Of a stretch of DNA of 64,000 nt, positions 16,293 to 25,230 are shown in pieces. Under the pieces are notes generated by a model, which saw nothing but the letters and a program-made list of their open reading frames with translations, made no database searches and was not told the origin of the DNA. Position 1 is the first letter of the stretch. Each line of letters begins with the position of its first letter. Origin of the DNA: Paenarthrobacter aurescens TC1 (GTDB lineage Bacteria; Actinomycetota; Actinomycetes; Actinomycetales; Micrococcaceae). The DNA is taken from contig CP000476.1 in NCBI GenBank assembly GCA_000014925.1, positions 62,001 to 126,000 on the forward strand, in the 5' to 3' direction. The position numbers were made by a program, and so were the translations under genes.

Positions 16293-17120
16293 TATCGGCT
16301 CTTCAAAAATAGGCGGGGGAGTGCCTCCAGAGGGGGCTGCTTGCTGCTGTCGCTCGGAGCATTTTTCCCCGAAGTTCGGGAGGTCAGAACAGCTTAGCCA
16401 GCGCCCGGTTTGCGGCGGGGATGTCCAGGAAGGCAGGGTCAAAGGGCGCAACAGAGCCGGTTAGGTCGGCCACCCATGCTGAGTATTCGAGGTGGTCAGG
16501 ATGGCCCGGGTCGTCCAGGGCATCCATGATCTCCTCGTAGCCGGGAAATCCTCCAGAGTCTTCGAGCGGGCCGCGTCGGGCGCCGTCGATCAGTCGGGCC
16601 GGCGGACTTGTTTCGTCCGCGGGCCTGCGCGAGACCAGCTCGAGCCGGTGAAGCCAGCTGTCACCGAAGTCATATTCGTAGAACGCTGCGCCGTGGCCCA
16701 GCGCGAGTAGCTGATCCAGGGAGCAATCCTCCTCAGGCTTGTCGCCTGGTTCTTCACACCCCTGCTGTGGAAGCCACTGCGGGACTTCCGGAATTTCACC
16801 GTCGACGGGCCGCAGCGGCGCGAACGGGTGGCTGGTGATAAACCTATGGAGGTGCGCGTCCTCCCAGCCAAATGCTGCCTGTAGGACCTGATGTACCTGG
16901 CTCAAAGCCAGCGAGTCCCGGAGCTCGAATCGGCGCCAAATCTCGGGCTCGCTGTCGACCAGCTTCACCCGAACCTCCAAAATCGAGTCCTGTCCAACCC
17001 CGGCCTCAAATCTGTTCATGCCACCCATTTTTACAGCCCGCACTGCCCTACTACTAAGACGGGGTGGCCTCTCCCCGGCGCGGCCAATAGCTTGACGAAA
17101 GGCAGGTTATCGGCGTTCAA
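16293..17120. repeat. Direct repeat A: pRiA4b ORF-3 block, left copy
   Basis: The block contains the pRiA4b gene and similar flanks on both sides. TATCGGCTCTTCAAAA plus a GGCGGGGGAGTGCC tail occurs beyond the 3' end, and TTGACGAAAGG..TATCGGCGTTCAAA before the 5' end. The same arrangement recurs at 63004-63860. Confidence 0.7.
16384..17028 (-). CDS. pRiA4b ORF-3-like protein (copy 1)
   Basis: 214 residues from ATG 17028 (ATG 17019 also possible). It shows the plasmid pRiA4b ORF-3 family pattern: VKLVDSEPEIWRRFELRDSL, then LSQVHQVLQAAFGWEDAHLH, FYEYDFGDSWLHRLELV and GARRGPLEDSGGFPGYEE. The family includes the TnpR-like protein of IS1096 and is common on plasmids and mobile elements; its activity is not known. 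A closely similar copy lies at 63061-63738 in the same orientation, and its flanks are also similar. Copy 1 ends ALAKLF, lacking the ~12-residue tail of copy 2. Confidence 0.85.
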   Translation of the reverse strand: MGGMNRFEAGVGQDSILEVRVKLVDSEPEIWRRFELRDSLALSQVHQVLQAAFGWEDAHLHRFITSHPFAPLRPVDGEIPEVPQWLPQQGCEEPGDKPEEDCSLDQLLALGHGAAFYEYDFGDSWLHRLELVSRRPADETSPPARLIDGARRGPLEDSGGFPGYEEIMDALDDPGHPDHLEYSAWVADLTGSVAPFDPAFLDIPAANRALAKLF

Positions 17121-17329
17121 ACAAGGGAAGTAGAAGTAGCTGCGAGAGCTCCCGGCCGCCCTGGACGGTTTGGCAGGTCAAGTGCGCTTGGCGATCATAG
17201 GTGGTTGCGCTGATGTGACCGGATTTGTTGCGACAAGCGCTGGAGAGATCGGCCGGGGACTGGAAGCCATCGTGTTCGCCTCGGCATTCCCCAGCTGCTC
17301 AAGAAATGTGTCTTGATAGTTGTGGCACC

Positions 17330-17776
17330 TCAGCGGCCACCGTGCAGCGTCGCATGTTGGCTGACCCGCAGCCGGGTCAGCAGCGTGGCGGCGAGCAGCC
17401 CCGTCACCAGCTCCAGTCCGACAATGGCCAGCAGGGTTCCGGCCTGGCTGCTGGTGGAACCTTGGTCGCCGTGGTGCGTCACGTGTGTATGCCCTTCTGT
17501 GATGCCGCCTACCAGCAACATTCCGTGGAGGGCCACCATGGCAAGCGCGCAAACCATGACACGCTGCAGGGCACCTACATTGCTGTGCCGCCAGATATGC
17601 ACAACGCAGGGCACGCACACGGCGGCGAGTACAAGCATCAGAAGGCCCAGCCAGGCCCCATGCCGGCCCGACGCCGCCACCCCCAAGTGAACCAGGCAGG
17701 AGACGGAGGTGACCGCCGCGCACACCCGGGGGTGCAGGACGGGCCCGGTTGACCGGACCCGTCCCTCCGTCGTCAT
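17330..17776 (-). CDS. His-rich four-helix membrane protein beside amine oxidase
   Basis: 148 residues from ATG 17776 (CAGGAA a few bases upstream), starting 32 bp beyond the amine oxidase stop on the same strand. Four hydrophobic segments are visible (about 15-33, 38-58, 68-90 and 112-132). The loop GHTHVTHHGDQGS carries four histidines, and Cys occurs in the first two helices (SVSCLVHLG, VCVPCVVHIW). Linked to a copper enzyme, a role in copper supply is attractive but unproven. No family was recognised. Confidence 0.5.
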   Translation of the reverse strand: MTTEGRVRSTGPVLHPRVCAAVTSVSCLVHLGVAASGRHGAWLGLLMLVLAAVCVPCVVHIWRHSNVGALQRVMVCALAMVALHGMLLVGGITEGHTHVTHHGDQGSTSSQAGTLLAIVGLELVTGLLAATLLTRLRVSQHATLHGGR

Positions 17777-17807
17777 CAGGTTCCTGACCGTGGCCGCAGC
17801 AGCGGGG

Positions 17808-19772
17808 CTAATGGCAAGAGCCGCCGCTATCGCTCTCGCTATGGCAGGACCCTGAGGCCTGCTTGTTCGGGTTGGCCGGTACGTCAAGGACAGGACTGCG
17901 GTCGAAGAAGCCCTCCGGGCGGAGCTTAAAGCCGACGGTGTCCACCGGCATGATGGGCCAGTCCTCGACACGGGGAAAGTGGGTGAGGCCGAAGGTATGC
18001 CAGATGACGATGTCCTGGCCGTCGATATCCCGGTCCTGCGCCACGTACTCGGGCAGGCCCGCCCCGCCTCCATGCTGGTTCACAAAGTCGCCCGTGGGAT
18101 AGCGCTCGTCCTCTGCGTACCGGGTAACCCACAGGTCCTTCGTGGCAAAGGCCGCGCGCCTCGCGATCGAGGATCCCGGGTCGGCCAGCAGGGTGGGCTG
18201 GTTTTCGGAGTGGAGCTTGTAGCCCACAGGCTCGCCCAGCCGGTTGCGGGAATCGGGGTTGGAGATAATCCAGGTCCGGCCGGCGCGGGCATCGGCTTCC
18301 CGGACCGCCTCGGATTCGCGGGCCAGCACAGTCCGCTTGCGGGAGAAGGCGTTGCCGCGCTCGTTGCCTTCGCCCATCGCCTGCCGGACGACGTCTTCCT
18401 CCTCCACCCGGTTGGTGAATCCGTCGATGGCCATGTCCAGCCGGGCGCTGAACAGGTGCTGGTGGAAGGGCGCGCCCAGTCCGGGGGCGAGCTGGGAGAT
18501 GTTGTCCGAGCCGCCCTCGGGGAACGCCGAGGTGAAGACGATGCCTGTGGCCTTGGCTTCGAACTCGATGGTGCCGTCCAGGTACAGGTACCAGTAGAAG
18601 CCGTAGTCGTAGTTGCCGATGGTGGTGAAGAAGGAGATCACCAGGCGGCGGTTGCGGCGGGTGTAGTTGACCCCGCTCCAGAGGTCCGAGTGCTTGGACA
18701 GGATTCCCCAGTCTTCCTCGTGCATGCAGATTCCGTTGCGGATTTCCCGGGGGTTGCCGAACGCGTCCGAAATGACCGGACTCAGGTACGTGATGTCGCC
18801 CAGGCAGTCGCAGCCCAGCTCCAGGGAGTTGGCGTACTGGCCCACCAGGTACTCGCCGGTGTCAAAGTAGTTCTGCCAGGACCGGATCGGGGACGGATCA
18901 CCGTAAGGCACCACCATTTCGGCAATGGAGGCCCTGTTGATGATAGGCCGCAGCCGGTCCCCGTCGCGGAAGGCGAGGTTGTGCAGGACTACGCCTTCGC
19001 GGACATCGAAGCCGACGTCCACGCTCCACTTTTCCCATTCCACGTGATTGCCGCCGGTGACGGTGAAGCTGGGGCCTGCGGGCTGGGTGATGCTGATGGG
19101 CTTTTGGGTGGTGCGCAGGGGCCCTGTCAGTTCCGGATCGGTGTAGTTGCCGTGCTCGGCGGGGATGGGCATAACTCCGAGGTCAATGACCTGGGTGACT
19201 TCCTTGTTCACCACATCTACGTATGCCACCAACCCGTCCACGGGGTGCGCCCACGCGCTGTCCTCGGGGAAGTCCTGCACAAAAGCCAGGCCGCGCAGGA
19301 TCCGGCGGCCCTTTTCCTCGGCGTACTCGAACACCCCGGCCGAGAGCGGCGCAACCCGGACTTTGGTGACGTCGAGGTCCCGGGCGGCAAGGGCATCCAA
19401 CCAGCGCGGGTCCGTGGCCAGCAGCAACTCCACAACCTCGAACTCCTCCTCCAGGACAGGAAGCTCGCCCGTTGCCTGTGTGTCGAGTTCCACGGCGGAA
19501 ATTACCTCCCGTCGCGTCACAGAGACCACAAGGTCCACCGGTAGGCCACCAGAAAGGTCATGAATGAAAACCCGGAAGCGGCGCTCTACAGCACTGGGTC
19601 CTTGGGGCGTATCGGTTACCGTACGCACGGGGTCTACCAGGCCAAGGTAGGCAACGCGCTTTTCCGCCCCAAGGTGGCCGGCGGCGCGCAGGATTGCCTG
19701 TACCTCATTAATCTCGCCACCCGTAGCCAGGTGGTATTGAGTATCTTCGTCTGCTTGCAGGCGTGTCATCAT
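17808..19772 (-). CDS. tynA: Copper-containing primary amine oxidase (TPQ)
   Basis: 654 residues. The topaquinone precursor is Tyr388 in NYDY, the copper ligands are His437/His439 (HQH) and His598 (LTHFP), and the catalytic base is Asp304 (YFDTGEY). These keep the order and spacing of Arthrobacter globiformis phenylethylamine/histamine oxidases. It oxidises primary amines to aldehydes with NH3 and H2O2; tyramine, phenylethylamine or dopamine would suit the hpa genes downstream. The tail [15 protein letters not shown] is Cys/His-rich and unusual. ATG 19772 or 19769 follows AAGGT. A TetR gene is divergent. A dead fragment of a paralogue lies at 51461-51770. Confidence 0.93.
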   Translation of the reverse strand: MMTRLQADEDTQYHLATGGEINEVQAILRAAGHLGAEKRVAYLGLVDPVRTVTDTPQGPSAVERRFRVFIHDLSGGLPVDLVVSVTRREVISAVELDTQATGELPVLEEEFEVVELLLATDPRWLDALAARDLDVTKVRVAPLSAGVFEYAEEKGRRILRGLAFVQDFPEDSAWAHPVDGLVAYVDVVNKEVTQVIDLGVMPIPAEHGNYTDPELTGPLRTTQKPISITQPAGPSFTVTGGNHVEWEKWSVDVGFDVREGVVLHNLAFRDGDRLRPIINRASIAEMVVPYGDPSPIRSWQNYFDTGEYLVGQYANSLELGCDCLGDITYLSPVISDAFGNPREIRNGICMHEEDWGILSKHSDLWSGVNYTRRNRRLVISFFTTIGNYDYGFYWYLYLDGTIEFEAKATGIVFTSAFPEGGSDNISQLAPGLGAPFHQHLFSARLDMAIDGFTNRVEEEDVVRQAMGEGNERGNAFSRKRTVLARESEAVREADARAGRTWIISNPDSRNRLGEPVGYKLHSENQPTLLADPGSSIARRAAFATKDLWVTRYAEDERYPTGDFVNQHGGGAGLPEYVAQDRDIDGQDIVIWHTFGLTHFPRVEDWPIMPVDTVGFKLRPEGFFDRSPVLDVPANPNKQASGSCHSESDSGGSCH

Positions 19773-19811
19773 TGACCTTAATTTTGGGGCCGTTCCGGGC
19801 CACTCGTTTAT

Positions 19812-19843
19812 TTTCTATACTTGTAGATAATAACCTGAGGTTA
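19812..19843. promoter_or_regulatory. Operator/promoter between amine oxidase and TetR
   Basis: TAACCTGAGGTTA (19831-19843) is a perfect palindrome around one central base. TCTA-TACTTG-TAGA (19814-19827) is a second inverted element whose minus strand gives TATAGA, a fair -10 for the amine oxidase. The TTCTATACTTG sequence recurs in related form at 28791, 28811 and 51761. Confidence 0.55.
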
Positions 19844-19866
19844 GATAGCTCACAAGAGTTGAAGTG

Positions 19867-20481
19867 ATGTTTCCCGGAAGGGGCAGCGTGCCAAAAGTTG
19901 TTGACCATGATGAGCGTCGCCTGGAGTTGGTGGATGCCACGTGGCGGATCATCGCACGCCATGGCATCGAGGGTGCCACTATGCGGGAGATTGCGATGGA
20001 GGCGGGCTTCGCCAACGGCGCGCTGAAACCCTACTTTCCGACCAAGGACGCCTTGCTCGAGTTCGCGTTCGGTCACGTGTTCAACCGCACCAACAATCGA
20101 ATAGCCAAGGTGACCGCTGGCAGGTCCGGGCTGTCCGCGTTGCGCGCGTTCTGCCTCGAGGTCCTTCCGCTGGACGAGGAACGCGTCAGCGAGGCCCGTA
20201 TCGTCATCCCGTTCTGGCAACAAGCAATTCATGATCGGCAGAAGGCTGCGATCCACCAACAATCCATGGACAAATGGTTGGCTGCCATCGGAAAATATCT
20301 CGCCGAAGCGAGGGGCGCAGGAGAAGTCGAAGTCGAGGTTACGGATGCAGTCCTCGCCAGGCAACTCCTGAACATGCTTCTAGGCGCCCAGATTCTCGCA
20401 GCGTTGTCCACGCGCACTGCGACTCAGCCACCCCTCACGGAGCAGCTCGACGCCTTCCTGGCCCTGCTCCGTCGACGATAA
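19867..20481 (+). CDS. TetR/AcrR-family regulator divergent from amine oxidase
   Basis: About 204 residues from ATG 19867; GTG 19888 behind GGAAGGGG is an alternative. The N-terminal HTH is WRIIARHGIEGATMREIAME then AGFANGALKPYFPTKDALLE, standard TetR order. The C-terminal domain is helical with no recognisable ligand signature. Divergent layout and the palindrome at 19831 suggest it represses the amine oxidase and itself. The ligand could be the amine or the aldehyde product. Confidence 0.85.
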   Translation: MFPGRGSVPKVVDHDERRLELVDATWRIIARHGIEGATMREIAMEAGFANGALKPYFPTKDALLEFAFGHVFNRTNNRIAKVTAGRSGLSALRAFCLEVLPLDEERVSEARIVIPFWQQAIHDRQKAAIHQQSMDKWLAAIGKYLAEARGAGEVEVEVTDAVLARQLLNMLLGAQILAALSTRTATQPPLTEQLDAFLALLRRR

Positions 20482-20549
20482 CCACCGGCAGTGGTGACAA
20501 GCCAAGTCACAGCAGTCGCCAGCTTAAAACGCTGAAACTTTGTTCCCCT

Positions 20550-20580
20550 GGGGTACACACCAGCGTCCGGTGTGTACCCC
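20550..20580. terminator. Bidirectional hairpin between convergent genes
   Basis: GGGGTACACACC (20550-20561) and GGTGTGTACCCC (20569-20580) form a perfect 12-bp stem with a 7-base loop between tetR (+) and the MFS gene (-). U-runs are weak on both sides. Confidence 0.65.
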
Positions 20581-20591
20581 GTTGCATCGGC

Positions 20592-21773
20592 TCAAACGGC
20601 TTTGCGTTGGATGAGGGTTATTGCTGCCATTGAGATGAGCAAGCCTCCGAGGGCAACGGACAGCATTGCGGTGAAATCACCTGTGGATTCAATGAGGGCG
20701 CCGCTGAGCAGGGGTCCGATGGCAAATCCGGTGCCGATCATGAGGTTCACAACGCTCATGACATGGGCGTTGCCCAGCCCGGCGAGGGTGGACAGCAGGT
20801 ACGGCAGGATGAAGGTCCAGGCGAACTTGAAAATGACTGCTGCGATGGCGAACCGGACCAGTCCTGGTGCGCCGAACAGCAAGGCGACGCTCAGACCCAT
20901 GCCCAGGTATCCGCCAAGCAAGAAGACGCGGCGTCGGGGGGAATCCCCCAGGATTGTGGCGACCAAGGCAGATGCGATGCCGGCGACCGTAGCCAAGGAG
21001 AGTACGAGGCTCGAAGCCGAAAGACCAATACCTGCGGCTGCAGATATTTGAGCAATGAAGGTCCAGACGCCGGAGAGCGCAATGTAGAAGAGCAGTACGG
21101 CGGCCAGGCCGAGTACAAACCTGTAGACAGGGGCCTTAGGGCCGACGGGTTTCGTGGAGGCCCCGTCTCCGGGAGTTTCGCGGGGTTGGGAACGCAGTGC
21201 TTCCCCGTCAATGCAGCGGACTGCAAACAGGCACAGGGCCGCGAGGCAGGCAAGAGTCCAGTACATTGCCGCTACGCCTACTCCGGCGTAGATTGCGGGG
21301 AAGACTGCCAAGATCAGGGCGCCCATTGCGAGTTGCGCGACCACGAAGATGCCGAAGGAACGGCTGGGATTGGCCGCACGTCCGCTGAGGGTAAGGAGAA
21401 TAACCATGATGGATCCGGACGCCAGTGAGGTGATAAAGCGGGCGGCCATCAGAGCCGGGAAGCTATCCATGAAACCGGAGATGATGTTGCCGACAATCAC
21501 GAGGGCGGTGAACAAGTAAGTGGCTGTGCGCAGATTGATCCGGCGCAGCCACAGGAAGGCTGGTAGTGAGGCGAGGCTGAAGGCAGCCAGTTCGAGGGAG
21601 AAGAGACCGCCCAGTTCTAGGGGGGTCACCCCGTACCGCTCGACCAGTTTGCCGGCAATGACGGGGGCAATCAGCAGCACGGTATTCAGCACGGCCGAGA
21701 AGACCGCTATATATGTGTATATGCCGCGTTCGGTTTTGGTTGTGAGGCCAGAAGCAGCCAGTTTTGTTGGCAT
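20592..21773 (-). CDS. MFS transporter
   Basis: 393 residues from ATG 21773 (the longer frame to 22073 is a shadow of the amidohydrolase). Twelve hydrophobic segments; the loop after helix 2 reads FLWLRRINLRT, and the central loop (~residues 190-215) is polar with SQPRETPGDGASTK. It follows the amidohydrolase gene by 43 bp, so the two form an operon that probably imports a compound and hydrolyses it. Substrate unknown. Confidence 0.8.
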   Translation of the reverse strand: MPTKLAASGLTTKTERGIYTYIAVFSAVLNTVLLIAPVIAGKLVERYGVTPLELGGLFSLELAAFSLASLPAFLWLRRINLRTATYLFTALVIVGNIISGFMDSFPALMAARFITSLASGSIMVILLTLSGRAANPSRSFGIFVVAQLAMGALILAVFPAIYAGVGVAAMYWTLACLAALCLFAVRCIDGEALRSQPRETPGDGASTKPVGPKAPVYRFVLGLAAVLLFYIALSGVWTFIAQISAAAGIGLSASSLVLSLATVAGIASALVATILGDSPRRRVFLLGGYLGMGLSVALLFGAPGLVRFAIAAVIFKFAWTFILPYLLSTLAGLGNAHVMSVVNLMIGTGFAIGPLLSGALIESTGDFTAMLSVALGGLLISMAAITLIQRKAV

Positions 21774-21816
21774 GGTGTTCACTTTGTTAGCAGGGACGGG
21801 TTGAGTTGTCTGGCCG

Positions 21817-23529
21817 TCAGCCGGCGAGGGCTGTTCGGGGAGGCTGTACAGCGTCCTCCCGCAGTGAAGTAGCGGACCGGTCGTAGACCTTTCGCCCCTC
21901 GAAGTAGGTTTCCAATACCCGTGTTTGGTGGATGCTGGCGGGTTCAACTTCGAACAAGTTCCGGTCCACAACGATGAAGTCTGCAGATAGACCTTCCCGG
22001 AGCATTCCTGTGACATCGGCAAGACCCATGGCGGCGGCCGGGTTGCAGGTGAACGCGGCGATCGCTTCAGCAACAGTCAAGCGCTGGGATTCATTGAGCA
22101 CCCCCTCAACCGCTGGGTCCGGGTTGCGGCGGGTCACCAGGGTCTCCAGCCCGATCCAAGGATCCGGTGAGGGCAATGCGCAGGGCCAGTCAGAGCCTGC
22201 CGCCAGCAGTGCGCCGGCTTCGAGCAGGTCCTTGACAGGCCAGCTGTTGCGGACGGTCTCTACCGGTATCTGCTTGGCGATGCTGTCTTGGATCACGGAA
22301 GGGTACCAGATATAGGGCGAAGCATCTGGAACAACCTGCAGCTCTGCGAACCGGGGAATGTCCTCCGGATCAATAAATTCAACATGGGCGATCTGGAAGA
22401 TGGGGCCGAAACCGTGGCGGCGCCGCACTTTTTCCACGGCATCCAGCACGAGTTTCACCGAGGCATCACCGGTAGCGTGCAGCTTGCCTCCATAACCGCG
22501 CTGGTAGCAGAGCTCCAAAGACTCCACGAGCTCGTCTTGAGTCCACAGCGGCGCCCCCCTGAACTCCTGGTCCCCGTTGTGATGGCAAATGTAGGGCATG
22601 AGCATGGCTGAGGTGCGCGTCATGGGAATCCCGTCCACAACGAATTTCACGAAGTCCGGGCGCACGTGCGTGCTGCGGTGGGAATCAGCGATATCGAATA
22701 GTTCGTGGCCAACAACGCCGGCTTCAATAAAGTTTCGGGCGGGCATGGAACCGACAACCCAAGCAGTGACCTCGTTATCGGCCTCCAACGCGCTGAGCGC
22801 CTTCCATGAATACTCCATGGTGGCGGCGTCCTGAACCGAAGTAATGCCAAATGAGTTGAGTGTTTCCAGAGCGGTCTTCAAAGACACCCGGTTACGTGAG
22901 TCAGGGTCGGCGACGGCGGCGTCAGCTGCTGCTTCGGCGACGGCCGAGGCGAGTTCCTGCAGGACCCCGGTCAGCGCTCCAGATTCATCCCGCACATAGG
23001 TCCCGCCTTCAGGGTCAGGAGTATCGGCGCCCACGTTCATCAGCTCCAAGGCGCGGGAATTGACCCACCGGTTATGCATTGAATCGTCCCGCAACAGCAC
23101 CGGGCGGCCCCCGGCAGCAGCATCGAGAGAGGCGAGGTCGTCCGTGTTCATGATTTCGTCCATGACAGTGGCACCGACGATACCGCCAATGATCCACTCA
23201 TCCGGTCCCAGGTCTGCGCTCCATCGCCGAATTTTGTCGAATATGACCGATTTCGGATCTGTGGGCAAAATGGGAAGTTCCCAGGCTGTCTGGCCCCCGC
23301 CTAGCCCCAGATGTGAATGACCGTCGCTAAACCCCGGCAGAACCAGTTCGCCGTGCAGTTCCAAGACTTCGGTGCCCTCGCCGGCCAAGGCGTGTACGAG
23401 GCTGTTGGATCCGATAGCGACAATCTTTCCCCCGGCGATAGCCAATGCCTCGGCCCATTCATTGGCAGGATTGCTGGTGAAAATCCTCGCACCCATCACA
23501 ATCAGTTCTGGCGGGTTCTGTTCAGACAT
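21817..23529 (-). CDS. Amidohydrolase family protein (YtcJ-like)
   Basis: 570 residues, ATG with GGAGAGAGC upstream. The metal-dependent amidohydrolase_3 pattern is visible: LPGFSDGHSHLGLGG (HxH metal site) at ~64-78, KLHATGDASV at ~355, QIAHVEFIDPED at ~383, and AAGSDWPCALPSP (Asp metal ligand) at ~450. Members hydrolyse N-acyl amino acids, ureides or formamides. Beside amine and amino-acid permeases an N-acyl- or N-formyl-amine is a fair guess. The promoter region (23702-23775) resembles that of the kinase/TetR pair at 43126-43199. Confidence 0.8.
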   Translation of the reverse strand: MSEQNPPELIVMGARIFTSNPANEWAEALAIAGGKIVAIGSNSLVHALAGEGTEVLELHGELVLPGFSDGHSHLGLGGGQTAWELPILPTDPKSVIFDKIRRWSADLGPDEWIIGGIVGATVMDEIMNTDDLASLDAAAGGRPVLLRDDSMHNRWVNSRALELMNVGADTPDPEGGTYVRDESGALTGVLQELASAVAEAAADAAVADPDSRNRVSLKTALETLNSFGITSVQDAATMEYSWKALSALEADNEVTAWVVGSMPARNFIEAGVVGHELFDIADSHRSTHVRPDFVKFVVDGIPMTRTSAMLMPYICHHNGDQEFRGAPLWTQDELVESLELCYQRGYGGKLHATGDASVKLVLDAVEKVRRRHGFGPIFQIAHVEFIDPEDIPRFAELQVVPDASPYIWYPSVIQDSIAKQIPVETVRNSWPVKDLLEAGALLAAGSDWPCALPSPDPWIGLETLVTRRNPDPAVEGVLNESQRLTVAEAIAAFTCNPAAAMGLADVTGMLREGLSADFIVVDRNLFEVEPASIHQTRVLETYFEGRKVYDRSATSLREDAVQPPRTALAG

Positions 23530-24214
23530 GCTCTCTCCAATTGACGGTTATAGGTGGGCGTTTCGGCGGAACGGGGCCAACGGCGAAACCAGCCCGAAGA
23601 GGGCCCGCTTGCCTCCAAAGCTGCTGAAGGTGGGACGCTGCCCGTCCCCAGATCCGCGTAGAAGTGCGGTTAGTGGGGAGCAAATGTGATCGGGCTCATA
23701 ACTAAACTAAAGGTTGCACATAACGTTTGGCAAGAGCACACCTTGTACAGGTTTTGCCCGATGTGTGTTTGCTTCCGTCGAGCAGGAAGCGTGCAAGGTC
23801 CTCCTGGGACTCGTTCTGTCAGCGACTGGTGCTGGGCGATGGCGAAAGGGCGGGAAACGCCGTTCCGCTTTAGCGACACGATGTATCCCGCAATCGTCCG
23901 GCCAGTGGCATAAGCCGGGCTTGGATTGGTTCCAGTGCCGGCCTAACTATCCGCTGCCTTACTGATACTTGTGAGAAAGGTAATCCAGGGGCGCAGCCAT
24001 GCGTTGGGAGAGCGAGGTGACGGGCACAGCGGGCAGGTCTCGACCGCATGCTAAGTGCAGTATTCGGGCTGGCCGGATAGGTCGCATTGCGGCGGTTCGG
24101 GGTGCCAAGAGCAGCTGGCAGCCGGCGTACCTTCAGGGCCTGGGCGGATAATGTCTTTGTTTTCGAATGTGGCGCGGAGGACCAGTGGCTGACCTTCGTA
24201 CGGAGAGTGCATAC
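23530..24214. other. Long intergenic region with a shared promoter segment
   Basis: About 690 bp without a credible gene. Around 23702-23775 lies CTAAACTAAAGG, TGCACA, GTTTGGCAAGAG and CTTGTACAGG, matching in order the segment at 43126-43199. The rest (23800-24210) shows only shadow frames. It is unusually long for this gene-dense region and may hold a decayed gene. Confidence 0.5.
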
Positions 24215-24241
24215 GGCGGAGGCGGGTTGCCCGCCTCCGCC
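24215..24241 (-). terminator. Hairpin downstream of moaF-like gene
   Basis: GGCGGAGGCGGG (24215-24226) pairs perfectly with CCCGCCTCCGCC (24230-24241), three-base loop, 14 bp past the stop of the minus-strand gene. No U-run follows. Confidence 0.7.
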
Positions 24242-24255
24242 ATATCTAAGGATGG

Positions 24256-25050
24256 TTAGTGCGTGGTGACGTTGATTACTTCCGTGATCGCGCCGACGGG
24301 GAAGTTCGTGTAGCTGGAGAAGTCGAAGCCGTTGTACCCGAAGATCTTGCCGTCTGTTTTCAGTCGGTTCATATCGATGAGGATGACGCCGAGCGTGGGG
24401 ACGATCTTTTCACGCCAAACGAACAGGTACAGATCCTCCGCAATTTTGATGTAGTGGCAGCGGTCGGTGTCTCCCAGGCCGGCTTCGGAGCCTTTGATGC
24501 AGTGCCAGGTGTAGAAGTTGTTGTTAAGGTAGACGTGTTCGTACACCTCTTCGGGGCTGTAGTGGTAGCGGTTTCGGAGCCCGATCAGTTCATCGGTGGG
24601 AGCGTGGGCAGTTCCGCCCTGTTCTCCGGCTACTGACCCGTGGAGAATGGCTGCTTCAACTCCGGTCAGTTCCATGCCGTTGCGGGCCCGGTCGTAAGCG
24701 CTGATGGACGTGGTCTGCTCGTCCGGCAGGGATCCCTCTACCAGGGTCACTTGTCCAATGGTGTCATCCAGTACAAGGCTCACGGACTCCTTGACGGATT
24801 CACCCGCAAGGAAGTCCACAAAGTAGATGCCTTTCCTAACAGAGGTGACGCGTGCTTCCTGCTTCCGGCCGTCCCAGACAAGGGTGTTGCTGTCCAGGAT
24901 TCGGCAGTCATGAGTCCTGCCGCTGGGAAAATTGAGGGTGAAGTCGCGGCCATTTAGGCCCTCGTGCACTTCGAGAATGTTGTTGTTGACGGCGAATCCT
25001 TCACCCAGTGCGCCGACGGAAATGAACTCGGGTGTTGCTGTGGTGTTCAA
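24256..25050 (-). CDS. MoaF-family protein (copy 1)
   Basis: 264 residues from TTG 25050 (AAAGGA upstream). The N-terminal half is beta-rich (DFTLNFPSGRTHDCRILDSN). The C-terminal half has YHYSPEEVYEHVYLNNNFYT, WHCIKG and LYLFVWREKIVPTLGVILID, the MoaF C-terminal domain. The name comes from the Klebsiella monoamine (moa) regulon; the molybdopterin label in databases is probably misleading. The fold is likely lipocalin-like and the function is unknown. It sits after an APC permease, inside an amine-catabolic island. A second, diverged copy is at 48615-49427. Confidence 0.75.
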   Translation of the reverse strand: MNTTATPEFISVGALGEGFAVNNNILEVHEGLNGRDFTLNFPSGRTHDCRILDSNTLVWDGRKQEARVTSVRKGIYFVDFLAGESVKESVSLVLDDTIGQVTLVEGSLPDEQTTSISAYDRARNGMELTGVEAAILHGSVAGEQGGTAHAPTDELIGLRNRYHYSPEEVYEHVYLNNNFYTWHCIKGSEAGLGDTDRCHYIKIAEDLYLFVWREKIVPTLGVILIDMNRLKTDGKIFGYNGFDFSSYTNFPVGAITEVINVTTH

Positions 25051-25230
25051 AATAAATCCTTTCAGGAATTTCGTGAGATTGGGCAGGTGCTGGTAGAGCT
25101 TCTTCTAGGAGCGGACGCTTTCAGCGCTCCGGCTTGCGGGCGATTCTTCTAGTCCGATGGCCCGCCGGGCAGGCTGGACCTGGGTGCAGTTGTTCGGAGG
25201 GCGGTGGCAGTCGAGGGCGTCTTCGTGAGG

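Noticed and set aside
17178..17723. 181-codon frame overlapping the His-rich membrane protein gene
   Set aside because: Arg/Pro/His-rich shadow; the other frame has proper membrane helices and a start near the oxidase stop.
18000..19544. Long plus-strand open frame opposite the amine oxidase
   Set aside because: It is the complement of a well-supported gene in GC-rich DNA, with Gly/Val-rich composition and no family motifs.
20592..22073. Longer start for the MFS transporter at 22073
   Set aside because: The extra 100 residues overlap the amidohydrolase gene and are not membrane-like; ATG 21773 begins the normal protein.
23670..23965. Small frames in the intergenic region after the amidohydrolase
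   Set aside because: Several overlapping short frames in different phases, no Shine-Dalgarno and no family; the region is better read as promoter.
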